Shown here piece by piece: positions 31,890-39,372 of a DNA stretch of 64,000 nucleotides. The notes below the pieces were generated by a model that was not told the DNA's origin, did no database searches, and saw nothing but the letters and a program-made list of their open reading frames with translations. This DNA is from Burkholderiales bacterium (GTDB lineage: Bacteria > Pseudomonadota > Gammaproteobacteria > Burkholderiales > SG8-41). The stretch lies in NCBI GenBank assembly GCA_036262035.1, contig DATAJS010000013.1, positions 62,001-126,000 of the forward strand, written 5' to 3'. Made by a program: the position numbers and the translations under genes. How positions within the stretch are numbered: the stretch's first letter is position 1; every line of letters starts with the position of its first letter.

Positions 31890-32429
31890 ATGACCGACTT
31901 CCAATGGCGGCTCGAAGGCCGCTGCTACAAGCTGGGGCACGACGTGCCGCATCCGGGCGGGGTGGTGCCGAACCACATCATCGTCGGGCGGCACTTCGAC
32001 GCGAAAGACATCATTCCCCAGCTCTTCGCCGAGACCGACCCCGGCTTTCACGAGCGCTGCAAGCCGGGCGACATCATCGTCGCCGGCCGCAACTTCGGCA
32101 TGGGCCCGAAGATGAACGGCTACATCGCCATGCAGGCGCTCGGGCTCGGCCTCGTCTGCGAATCGATGCCTTTCCTCGCCTACCGCGCCGCGGTCGGCTG
32201 CGGGCTGCGCGTGCTCACCGACTGCGTGAACGTCCTCGAGTTCTGCGAGACCGGCGACGAGCTCGAGGTGGATTTCAGGAACGGCTTCTTCGTGAACCGC
32301 ACCCGCGGCATACAGCGCGAATACCCGCCGATCCCCGACGGGCTGCTCGAGCTCGTCGAGCTCGGCGGCAACACCGGTTGGCTCGAGCAGTGGTGGGCAT
32401 CGCAGCAGCAGGACGCCGCGGCCTCGTGA
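31890..32429 (+). CDS. Aconitase-family hydratase, small subunit (LeuD-like)
   Basis: 179 residues from the ATG at 31890; an upstream in-frame ATG lies in the repeat and is less likely. The swivel-domain signature is GDIIVAGRNFGMGPKMNGYI (usual form: GrNFGcGSSRE), with the serine-arginine part replaced by Pro-Lys, again suggesting a substrate other than isopropylmalate. The C-terminal GELEV-like strand (GDELEVDFRNGFFVNRTRG) is kept. It partners the LeuC-like protein. Its stop overlaps the GTG start of the TPR gene (GTGA at 32426-32429). Confidence 0.88.
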   Translation: MTDFQWRLEGRCYKLGHDVPHPGGVVPNHIIVGRHFDAKDIIPQLFAETDPGFHERCKPGDIIVAGRNFGMGPKMNGYIAMQALGLGLVCESMPFLAYRAAVGCGLRVLTDCVNVLEFCETGDELEVDFRNGFFVNRTRGIQREYPPIPDGLLELVELGGNTGWLEQWWASQQQDAAAS

Positions 32430-33355
32430 CGCGCGGCGCCCGCATCGCCGCGGCGCTCGCCCTGAGCGTCCTCGCCGGCATCGCGCAAGGCGCCGCGGAC
32501 AGCGCGAAGGACTGCGGCACGATCACCGGCAATCCCAGGGCGGCGATCGAGGCGTGCACGCGCGCGATCGAGTTCCTGAGCCTCGATCGTCCCGATCTCG
32601 CCAAGGCCTATTACTCGCGAGGGACCGAGTACGCGGCCCTCGGCAACCACGACCGCGCACTGCCCGACTTCAACATGGCGATCGAGCTCGATCCCAATCT
32701 CGCCAGCGCGTACTACAACCGCGCGCTCGCGTGGTCGGCGAAAGGCGAGTCCGACCGGGCGCTAGCCGATTACGATACCGCGGGCAAGCTCAACCCCCGC
32801 GACGCCAACGTATTCCTCGGCCGCGGCGCCGAATGGATCGCCAAGGGCGATTACCGCCGCGCGATGGCGCAATACGACGACGCGCTGCGCCTCAACGCCG
32901 AATCGTCGCCGGCGTGGTTCGGGCGCGGCCGCGCCCGCTTTTACGCAGGCGATTTCATGATGGCGGCGTCCGACCTCTACCGCGCCCACGATCTCGCGCC
33001 CGGCATTTACTCCGCGATCTGGCTCTACCTCGCCCGCAAGCACGCCGACATCCCCGGCGAGCGCACCCTCGCGCGCGAAGCCGGCACCAGCGGCAGCGGA
33101 CAGTGGCCGGCGCCGGTCGTCGGGCTGTATCTCGGCAACACCCCCCCGGACGCCGTCGCCCGCGCCGCGTCGAACCCGGACCCGGCGCGCGCCCGCGACC
33201 TCAAGTGCGAGGCGAGCTTCTACATCGGCCAGTGGCACGTGCTGCGCGGCGCGCGCGACGCCGCGATCCCGCTCCTGAAGGAAGCCGAGAGCACCTGCCC
33301 GAGGAGCTTCATCGAGCGCGAAGGCGCGGCAGCGGAGCTCACGCGCCTGCGGTAG
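32426..33355 (+). CDS. Exported TPR-repeat protein
   Basis: 309 residues from a GTG overlapping the LeuD-like stop. A signal peptide (TRGARIAAALALSVLAGIAQ) is followed by at least four tetratricopeptide repeats, seen as AKAYYSRGTEYAALGNHDRA, ASAYYNRALAWSAKGESDRA, ANVFLGRGAEWIAKGDYRRA and SPAWFGRGRARFYAGDF. The C-terminal part (about 190-300) has two cysteines (LKCEASFY and ESTCPRSF) and ends in a region shared by many betaproteobacterial TPR proteins (FYIGQWHVLRGARDAA). Probably a periplasmic protein-interaction factor. Its stop codon lies within a repeat hairpin at 33352. Confidence 0.85.
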   Translation: MTRGARIAAALALSVLAGIAQGAADSAKDCGTITGNPRAAIEACTRAIEFLSLDRPDLAKAYYSRGTEYAALGNHDRALPDFNMAIELDPNLASAYYNRALAWSAKGESDRALADYDTAGKLNPRDANVFLGRGAEWIAKGDYRRAMAQYDDALRLNAESSPAWFGRGRARFYAGDFMMAASDLYRAHDLAPGIYSAIWLYLARKHADIPGERTLAREAGTSGSGQWPAPVVGLYLGNTPPDAVARAASNPDPARARDLKCEASFYIGQWHVLRGARDAAIPLLKEAESTCPRSFIEREGAAAELTRLR

Positions 33356-33417
33356 CGCAGGCGCCCTCGCCTGCATCCGATTCGCGGTCCGTCCCGCAGG
33401 CGAGGCGCCTGCGCTAC
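33352..33417. repeat. Family E hairpin (GTAGCGCAGGCG / CGCCTGCGCTAC)
   Basis: GTAGCGCAGGCGCCCTCGCC begins at 33352 and pairs, with one mismatch, with GCAGGCGAGGCGCCTGCGCT beginning at 33396, around a 21-base loop. It contains the stop codon (TAG at 33353) of the TPR gene. A second single arm is at 60449-60472. Confidence 0.82.
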
Positions 33418-33426
33418 ATTGTCGCC

Positions 33427-33924
33427 GTGACCCTCGACGCGACCATCGTCCCGCTCGCCGACGCGCACATCGAAGGCTTTCGCGCGGCGGTGGACAGCGT
33501 CGCGCGCGAGCGGCGCTACGTCGCGATGCTCCAGGCGCCGCCGCTCGAGGACTGCCGGGCGTACGTGCTCGACATGCGCCGCCGCGGCTTTCCCCAGTAC
33601 GTCGCGCTCTGCGACGAGCGCGTCGCCGGCTGGTGCGACCTCTCCCCGGTCAACCGTCCGGTTCACGCGCACTGCGGCACGCTGGGTATCGGGGTGATCG
33701 CGGATTACCGCGGGCGCGGTCTCGGCAGCCGCCTGCTCGCGGCGACGCTGGAGCGCGGCCGCAAGATCGGTCTCACCCGCATCGAGCTCGAAGTGCGCGC
33801 AGCGAACCTGCCCGCGATCGCGCTCTACGAGCGCTTCGGCTTCGTCCGCGAAGGGGTGAAGAAGAACTCGGTGCGCATCGACGGCGAGTACGAGGACGTC
33901 ATCGCGATGGCGTTGTTGTTCTGA
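33427..33924 (+). CDS. GNAT-family N-acetyltransferase
   Basis: 165 residues from a GTG at 33427. The acetyl-CoA-binding motif A is intact: GIGVIADYRGRGLGSRLLAA (Q/RxxGxG/A form RGRGLG), followed by motif B in ANLPAIALYERFGFVREG, typical of RimI/PhnO-like GNAT enzymes. Substrate unknown. It is separated from the TPR gene only by a hairpin repeat. Confidence 0.88.
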   Translation: MTLDATIVPLADAHIEGFRAAVDSVARERRYVAMLQAPPLEDCRAYVLDMRRRGFPQYVALCDERVAGWCDLSPVNRPVHAHCGTLGIGVIADYRGRGLGSRLLAATLERGRKIGLTRIELEVRAANLPAIALYERFGFVREGVKKNSVRIDGEYEDVIAMALLF

Positions 33925-34015
33925 CCGGCGCGCGTTCATGTAGCGCCGCCAGGCGCATAAGCGCGCCTTTGCGCGGGAGGCGCAGCTTGCTGCGCCGACC
34001 AGCGGCGTGGACCCG

Positions 34016-35014
34016 TCAGCGCTCGAGGGCCGACCGCACGATCGTGGAAATGAGCTCGGGATAAGGCACGCCGGCAAAGCACCGGTCGCGCCCGAACGTG
34101 TGGCGCGTGAGGTCGGGGTTGGGATTCGCTTCGAGGAAGACGAGCTCGTTCTCAGGCGTCAGGCGGTAATCGACCCGGGCGTAGTCGCGCAGCTTGAGCG
34201 CGTGGAAGATGCGCCGGCTCGCGTCCTCGATGTGACGCGCCACCTCGGGCGCGAGCTTCGGGACGCGATAGCGCACGCGCCATTTGCTGCGATATCGCGC
34301 ATCGGTCTTGATGCGGTCGGTCGCGAAGCTCGGCGCCCCCCGCCCGCTTCTGCCCACCACGAGCTCCAGAGGCGGCATCACCCGCGGCTCGTTGCCGAGG
34401 AGCGCCACGAAGAGGTCGCGCCCGCCGACGAACTGCTCGCACATCAGCGCGTCGGACCTGCGCCTGCGGATCGAGGCCAGCCTTCGGGCGAGCTCCGCAT
34501 CGCTTTTCACGAGCGAAGCGGTGCCGATCTCGTCCGAGCCGTCGCCGTACTGCGGCTTCACGAACACCGGATAGCGGAGCGTGCCGGCGCGGGGACGGCG
34601 GCCGTTGACGAGCGTGTGCGGCGCCACCGCGACGCCGAGCTCCGACACGATGCGCTTCGCGAGCGCCTTGTCGCGCGCGATCTGCATCGCGTCGGGCCCC
34701 GAGCCGGTATAGCGCAGCCGCATCATGTCGAGCATGCCGGCGATGGCCGAATCGAGGCGGCGATCGCCTGCGACCCATTCGGTGAGATTGAAAACGAGAG
34801 ACGGTTTGGCGTCGCGCAGCGCCTCGACCGTGGGCGTGATCGAAGCATCGAACGGCAGGACGCGGATGCGCGCGTGCTCGCGCGCAAGCTCCTGCACGAC
34901 CTGCCATTCCATCGTGCCGCGCTCGAGCTCGAACTCGCCGCGCGCATCGTGCGCGCCGGTCTCGGCATCGACGAGGACTGCGATGTCGACGCCATTGACG
35001 CGATTGCCTGTCAT
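34016..35014 (-). CDS. ATP-grasp ligase (D-alanine--D-alanine-ligase-like)
   Basis: 332 residues. The ATP-grasp fold is seen from DKALAKRIVSELGVAVAPHT, YPVFVKPQYGDGSDEIG (phosphate-binding loop and lysine), CEQFVGGRDLFVALLGN (adenine-contact glutamate region), and the metal-binding YARVDYRLTPENELVFLEAN with ANPNPDL. It has the Ddl-like N-terminal segment (SLVFNLTEW), but peptidoglycan ligases usually differ in the N-terminus and are about 310 residues. Likely an amino acid or peptide ligase of unknown substrate. Confidence 0.87.
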   Translation of the reverse strand: MTGNRVNGVDIAVLVDAETGAHDARGEFELERGTMEWQVVQELAREHARIRVLPFDASITPTVEALRDAKPSLVFNLTEWVAGDRRLDSAIAGMLDMMRLRYTGSGPDAMQIARDKALAKRIVSELGVAVAPHTLVNGRRPRAGTLRYPVFVKPQYGDGSDEIGTASLVKSDAELARRLASIRRRRSDALMCEQFVGGRDLFVALLGNEPRVMPPLELVVGRSGRGAPSFATDRIKTDARYRSKWRVRYRVPKLAPEVARHIEDASRRIFHALKLRDYARVDYRLTPENELVFLEANPNPDLTRHTFGRDRCFAGVPYPELISTIVRSALER

Positions 35015-35036
35015 GCGGGCGATTCTATATCGCGCG

Positions 35037-35732
35037 TCACTTGATCGGCAGGAAAACAGCCGTCGCGACGCTCTGCACGACTTTGACCACGGTGCGGTTG
35101 TCCTTGTCCGCGATCACCTTCGACAGCACGTCGAGGCTGCCGATGATCTTGCCGAACTCGCGCTCGTACGAGAGGTTCGCGCCTTCGTTCGACAGCAGAT
35201 AGAGCTGCCCCTGCGGCGTGCGCTTGGTGGAGAGCATCCAGACCGCGATCTCTACGTTGCGCGCCGCGTTGTAGAGCCGCTGCGGATTGAGGTCGTCGAT
35301 GAGATAGAACTCGGTCTTGTCGTTGAATGCGGCCTGGATCATGCTCGCGACCCCCGCGATGTAGGCGAGCACGCGATCGCCCTGGTAATCCTCGCGGAAG
35401 GCGAGGTGGATCGCCTGCACGTCGCGCGCGCCGTTGAGCTCCGCGAAGCGCCAGCGGTGGTCCGCGTCGAAGATGCGCGACAGGCCCTGGTCGAGCGCGA
35501 ACGCCCCGCCCTTCCTCAGCTCGCGCGGATTGCGGCGATAGAGCTTCTCGGTGAGGATCTTCAGGTTGGCGAAGATCTCGCGCTGCTGCGCCTCGGCGAC
35601 GCGGTCGATGTCGGTCTTGACGAGCTGGCGCGGGGTGAAGCCGTGGTTCGCGGCGGTGGGAGGGACGGTCCGGCCCGCCGAGCAGCCGGCGAGCAGGAGG
35701 ACTGTAGTCGCTAGAACAGCGGCATTGAGCAC
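35037..35732 (-). CDS. Lipoprotein of unknown function
   Basis: 231 residues from the GTG at 35732, which gives a textbook lipoprotein signal (LNAAVLATTVLLLAGC); an ATG at 35762 would add ten residues before it. The mature part has the segments LVKTDIDRVAEAQQREIF, ILTEKLYRRNPRELRKGG and LNPQRLYNAARNVEIAVW, which I recall as an unnamed betaproteobacterial family with mixed alpha structure. Upstream on the minus strand a TACAAT box occurs close to the start. It probably resides in the periplasm or outer membrane. Confidence 0.72.
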   Translation of the reverse strand: MLNAAVLATTVLLLAGCSAGRTVPPTAANHGFTPRQLVKTDIDRVAEAQQREIFANLKILTEKLYRRNPRELRKGGAFALDQGLSRIFDADHRWRFAELNGARDVQAIHLAFREDYQGDRVLAYIAGVASMIQAAFNDKTEFYLIDDLNPQRLYNAARNVEIAVWMLSTKRTPQGQLYLLSNEGANLSYEREFGKIIGSLDVLSKVIADKDNRTVVKVVQSVATAVFLPIK

Positions 35733-35835
35733 GTCCGCGATTGTACCGCCGAAAAGCCGCATGCAGATCAAGAGGCGAGCCCGCCGCCGGGACGCGCGAC
35801 GACCCGCGCCCGGCGTCGACTCCCTTCGTCGGCGC

Positions 35836-35913
35836 CTCATGGCCCATGTGCGCCATCAGCGCGGCCATCGTGGTGCGCAGGACCGCCTCGTCATCGGTGA
35901 TCAGGATGCGCAT
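35836..35913 (-). pseudogene. Truncated response-regulator receiver domain
   Basis: The ATG at 35913, six bases after the stop of the GGDEF-EAL gene, begins MRILITDDEAVLRTTMAALM followed by AHMGHE: the first beta strand, the acidic pair Asp7-Asp8 and the first helix of a receiver domain. After residue 26 the similarity ends and the frame runs into unrelated sequence. The phospho-acceptor aspartate, normally near residue 54, is missing. This looks like the 5' end of a CheY-like gene once co-transcribed with the cyclic-di-GMP gene. Confidence 0.68.
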
Positions 35914-35919
35914 ACCGCT

Positions 35920-38340
35920 TCAACCGAACAGCAGAGCAGTCCCGCGCGCCAGCAGCGGCGGGATCTCCGCGGGAGGCACCGGGCGGCTGCAGTAGTACCC
36001 CTGTATCTCGTCGCATCGCAACGTCCTGAGGAACTCCAGTTGTTCCGCCGTTTCCACGCCTTCGGCGATGACTCGCAGGTCGAGGCTCTGTGCCAGGGAT
36101 GTTATCGACCTGGCGATGGCCACGGCGTTCGCGTTCGCCGGGATATCGCGGACGAACGACTGATCGATCTTGAGCTTGTCCACCGGCAGCCGCCGCAAGT
36201 AGCTCAGACTCGAGTAGCCGGTGCCGAAATCGTCTATGGAAAGGCATATCCCCATGTCTTTGAGGGTCGTGAGGACGCGCAGCGCTTCTTCGGCCTCCGA
36301 CATCAGCAGGCTTTCGGTGATCTCGAGCTCGAGCTGCGACGGCTCCAGCCCCGACTCGTCGAGAACGTCCGCGACGAGCTCGGTGAACCCCGCCTGGCGG
36401 AACTGCAGCGCCGACAGGTTGACCGCCACGACCACGGGTTTGAGACCGCGCGCGTTCCACGCCCGGGCCTGCATGCACGCGTGGCGGAGTATCCAGGTGC
36501 CGAGCGGAACGATGAGGCCGCTTTGCTCCGCCACCGGAATGAACCGGGCCGGCGAAATCAGACCGGATTCGGGGTGTTTCCATCGGGCGAGGGCTTCCAC
36601 GCCGTTGATCTCGTTCGTGCCGAGATCGAGCTGCGGCTGGTAATCGAGAAAGAGCTGCCCCTCTTCCAGCGCACGGCGCAGGCCGCGCTCCATGCATATC
36701 CTCTCGCGTATGCGCGCGCCCATTTCGGCATGAAACACTTCGAACCGGTCGCGGCCCCGCTCCTTGGCGCGGTACATGGCCGCACCCGCATGGCTCAGGA
36801 GCGTCGCGGCGTCGGAGCCGTCCTGCGGGAACGTGCTCACGCCCACGCTGCACGTGATGAAGATATCGCGGTCCTGCACCGTGAGCGGCGCCTCGAACGC
36901 CTCGAGAATCCGCTCGATCGCGGTAGCGAATCTCTCGTCTCCACGGCACGAGAGGACGAGCGCGAACTCGTCCCCGCCGTATCGGGCAACCGTGTCGTCG
37001 CTCCGAAGGAGCCCCTGAAGGCGCTGCGCCGCAGCCGCGAGCACGCCATCGCCGATCGCGTGGCCATAACCGTCGTTGACGAGCTTGAAGCCGTCCAGGC
37101 CGACCATCGCTACGGCGAAGACCGCGGCCCTGCGCCGGGCATGTGCGATTTCCTGCCGGATACGATCCGCCAGCAGGTAACGGTTCGCCAGCCCTGTCAG
37201 CGCATCGAAACAGGCGTGCCGCTCGAGCTGGGCTTCGGCCGCCTTGCGCGCCGTGATGTCCTGGTACGTGCCCAGCACGCCGATGATGCCGCCCTCGATA
37301 TCGCGCAACGGGACCTTCGACGTCTCGAGCCATCCCGTGCTCCCATCTGCCCGGCTGACCGGCTCTTCATAGCCGAGCTTCGCCTGTCCGCTGGACATGA
37401 CGGCTTCGTCATCCCGGCGGTACTTCGCCGCGTGCTCCCGCATCGCGAGCTCAGCGTCGGTCTTGCCGACGACCTCCGCGGGACTGCCGGCGCCCGCGTC
37501 ACGCGCGAACAGGTCGTTGCAGCCCAGATACCGCGATTCCCGGTCCTTCCAGAAGACACGCTGAGGGATGGTGTCGAGCACCGAACGGAGCATCTCGTGG
37601 GCAGCGAACAGCGACTCATGAGCGATCTCGCGGTTTGTCACATCCCGCCGCATGGCTCTTGCGAGAAGCACCACGAGCAGAATGGACGCCACGGTGAACA
37701 CCCCCAGACCGGCGATCGTGACGTGCAGATTCGTTCGTGCGTCCGCGGTGCGGGCGCGAAGCAAGGCGTCCTCCTCCTCACGCGTGCGCTCTACCGCGGC
37801 TCTCACCGAATCCAGAAGCACGACACCGGTCCCGGCCGCGATCTTCGCCAGCGCCGCCTGCTCGCCGCTCGTCCGCCGCGTTTCGATGACTTCCGAGAGC
37901 CAGCCGACGGCACGCCCCACCGCCAGCTCGATCTCGCCCAGGCGCTGTTGCTGCGCCCAATCCCCGGCCGCGAGGAGGCGCGCCGCGGCCATCGCCTGTC
38001 CGACGTCTTCGACCGCGCGGCCGTGCCACTCGAGGAAGGCGACAGCGCCTGTGATCGCGTAGCCTCGCTCGGCGCTCGCGGCCTTTGCAACGCCGGCGTC
38101 CAGGCTGGAAAGCGCCTGGCGCATGCGCAGCGACTTCGTAACGCCCGAGTCGGCTTCTACAAGGCGGGCGATGTGGTAATAAGAGACCGCCACGTTGACC
38201 ACGAGCATGCCGGACAAGGCGGCGAGCAGCAGCAGGAGACGGCGCGAGATCCGCGGCCTGGGCGCCGAATGGCCGCGAGCGGGTATTTGGCCCGGCGAGG
38301 TGAACGAGTGGGTTTGCACTGGCAGGAAAGGATGTTGCAT
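35920..38340 (-). CDS. Membrane CHASE3-PAS-GGDEF-EAL protein (cyclic-di-GMP turnover)
   Basis: 806 residues. Two transmembrane helices (about 33-53 and 205-228) enclose a periplasmic CHASE3-type sensor (MRQALSSLDAGVAKAASAER with ERGYAITG). A PAS domain follows (about 245-370; VLDTIPQRVFWKDRESRYLG). Then comes a GGDEF domain with intact RYGGDEFAL and an I-site RSDD five residues before it, so diguanylate cyclase activity with product inhibition is possible. The EAL domain (VEALARW) keeps the other catalytic residues (NLSALQF, ITESLLM, DDFGTGYSSL, KIDQSFV, AEGVET), so phosphodiesterase activity is also expected. It is divergent from the AraC gene. Confidence 0.94.
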   Translation of the reverse strand: MQHPFLPVQTHSFTSPGQIPARGHSAPRPRISRRLLLLLAALSGMLVVNVAVSYYHIARLVEADSGVTKSLRMRQALSSLDAGVAKAASAERGYAITGAVAFLEWHGRAVEDVGQAMAAARLLAAGDWAQQQRLGEIELAVGRAVGWLSEVIETRRTSGEQAALAKIAAGTGVVLLDSVRAAVERTREEEDALLRARTADARTNLHVTIAGLGVFTVASILLVVLLARAMRRDVTNREIAHESLFAAHEMLRSVLDTIPQRVFWKDRESRYLGCNDLFARDAGAGSPAEVVGKTDAELAMREHAAKYRRDDEAVMSSGQAKLGYEEPVSRADGSTGWLETSKVPLRDIEGGIIGVLGTYQDITARKAAEAQLERHACFDALTGLANRYLLADRIRQEIAHARRRAAVFAVAMVGLDGFKLVNDGYGHAIGDGVLAAAAQRLQGLLRSDDTVARYGGDEFALVLSCRGDERFATAIERILEAFEAPLTVQDRDIFITCSVGVSTFPQDGSDAATLLSHAGAAMYRAKERGRDRFEVFHAEMGARIRERICMERGLRRALEEGQLFLDYQPQLDLGTNEINGVEALARWKHPESGLISPARFIPVAEQSGLIVPLGTWILRHACMQARAWNARGLKPVVVAVNLSALQFRQAGFTELVADVLDESGLEPSQLELEITESLLMSEAEEALRVLTTLKDMGICLSIDDFGTGYSSLSYLRRLPVDKLKIDQSFVRDIPANANAVAIARSITSLAQSLDLRVIAEGVETAEQLEFLRTLRCDEIQGYYCSRPVPPAEIPPLLARGTALLFG

Positions 38341-38375
38341 CGCTCGCCTATCGGCTACGTAAAATCGGCCACGAG

Positions 38376-39350
38376 ATGAATGCGAACGAGACTGAAGCCG
38401 GCGCTGTCCGCGTCCGTACCCATGCCTGCGCCGACGTGGATGAGATCGCGGCCGCTCTCACCGGCCTCCAGGCGAGGATGTGGGTGGCGGACCGGCCGTC
38501 AGGCGCCGCCTGGAAGTTGCTCGACGTGGATGTCGGCGGATTTCGGTTGATGCACGGGGAGATGGCCGGCGGGTTCTGCGGTGCTGCCGGCGTACATGAA
38601 CGCTCCCTCCTCGTGGCGGTGAAGCTCGACGCAACCAGTCCGTGGAATCTGCATGGTTGTCCGGTGACGGAGGACGAGATCGCCGTCATCCGCCCCGGCA
38701 CCGAGTACACGCTGAGGACGGCGGCACCTGGCGAGTGGGCGCTCGTGCGTCTCGACGCTCTCGAGCTCGAAGGCCGCCTCACCGAGATGTCGGAAGGCGG
38801 CTATGCGCGACTGCGCGGGGCGCTCCATGTATTGCGGCCGGCGGCGGAGCCGCTCCGGGCCCTGCGCGCAGCGGTGTATCGGTTGATCGGCGCGAGCCGC
38901 GCCGAAGCCCAGGCAAGCCGCCTGGATGGCCTCACCGCCGCCCTTCACGCACAGATTCTGGAGACCGTGGGCGGCGCCATGCTGCGGTGGGACCCGGCGC
39001 CGCGCGAGAACGACGCGCGTGTCGTCCGCCGCGCGCTCTCGTATCTGGAGGAGCACCAGGGCCGCGCGGTTTACGTGTCGGATCTCTGCGCCGCCGGCGG
39101 CTGCAGCGAACGCGCGCTCAGACGGGCCTTCAACGCCGTTTACGACTCGAGCCCGATCGCGTTCATCCGTGCGCGCCACCTGAACCACGCGCGACGTGCG
39201 CTTCTGGCCGGGCGCTGCCAATCGGTGACCGAGGCGGCGATGCAGTACAGCTTCTACGATGTCGGCCGTTTTTCGGCGACTTACAGGAAGCTCTTCGGCG
39301 AATTGCCGTCGAAAACGGCGGAACGTCAGCGCGCGCTGACGGCCGACTGA
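38376..39350 (+). CDS. AraC-family transcriptional regulator
   Basis: 324 residues. The C-terminal 100 residues are the double helix-turn-helix: VYVSDLCAAGGCSERALRRA as the first, and ARRALLAGRCQSVTEAAMQY with FYDVGRFSATYRKLFGELPS as the second. The N-terminal effector part (about 1-215) includes DLARGEM-like beta strands (VDVGGFRLMHGEMAGGF) but no named domain. It stands between the cyclic-di-GMP gene and the IorBA-type dehydrogenase genes; the latter are convergent with it, so the target is not evident. Confidence 0.9.
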   Translation: MNANETEAGAVRVRTHACADVDEIAAALTGLQARMWVADRPSGAAWKLLDVDVGGFRLMHGEMAGGFCGAAGVHERSLLVAVKLDATSPWNLHGCPVTEDEIAVIRPGTEYTLRTAAPGEWALVRLDALELEGRLTEMSEGGYARLRGALHVLRPAAEPLRALRAAVYRLIGASRAEAQASRLDGLTAALHAQILETVGGAMLRWDPAPRENDARVVRRALSYLEEHQGRAVYVSDLCAAGGCSERALRRAFNAVYDSSPIAFIRARHLNHARRALLAGRCQSVTEAAMQYSFYDVGRFSATYRKLFGELPSKTAERQRALTAD

Positions 39351-39372
39351 CCCTCGAATCTTCCTTTCGCGC

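Noticed and set aside
35011-35913. 300-codon frame starting with a receiver-like sequence
   Set aside because: Only the first 26 codons resemble a receiver; the remainder is an out-of-frame reading of the lipoprotein gene, so it is listed as a remnant.
35551-38379. 942-codon plus-strand frame opposite the GGDEF-EAL gene
   Set aside because: Shadow of a protein whose catalytic motifs are all intact on the minus strand.
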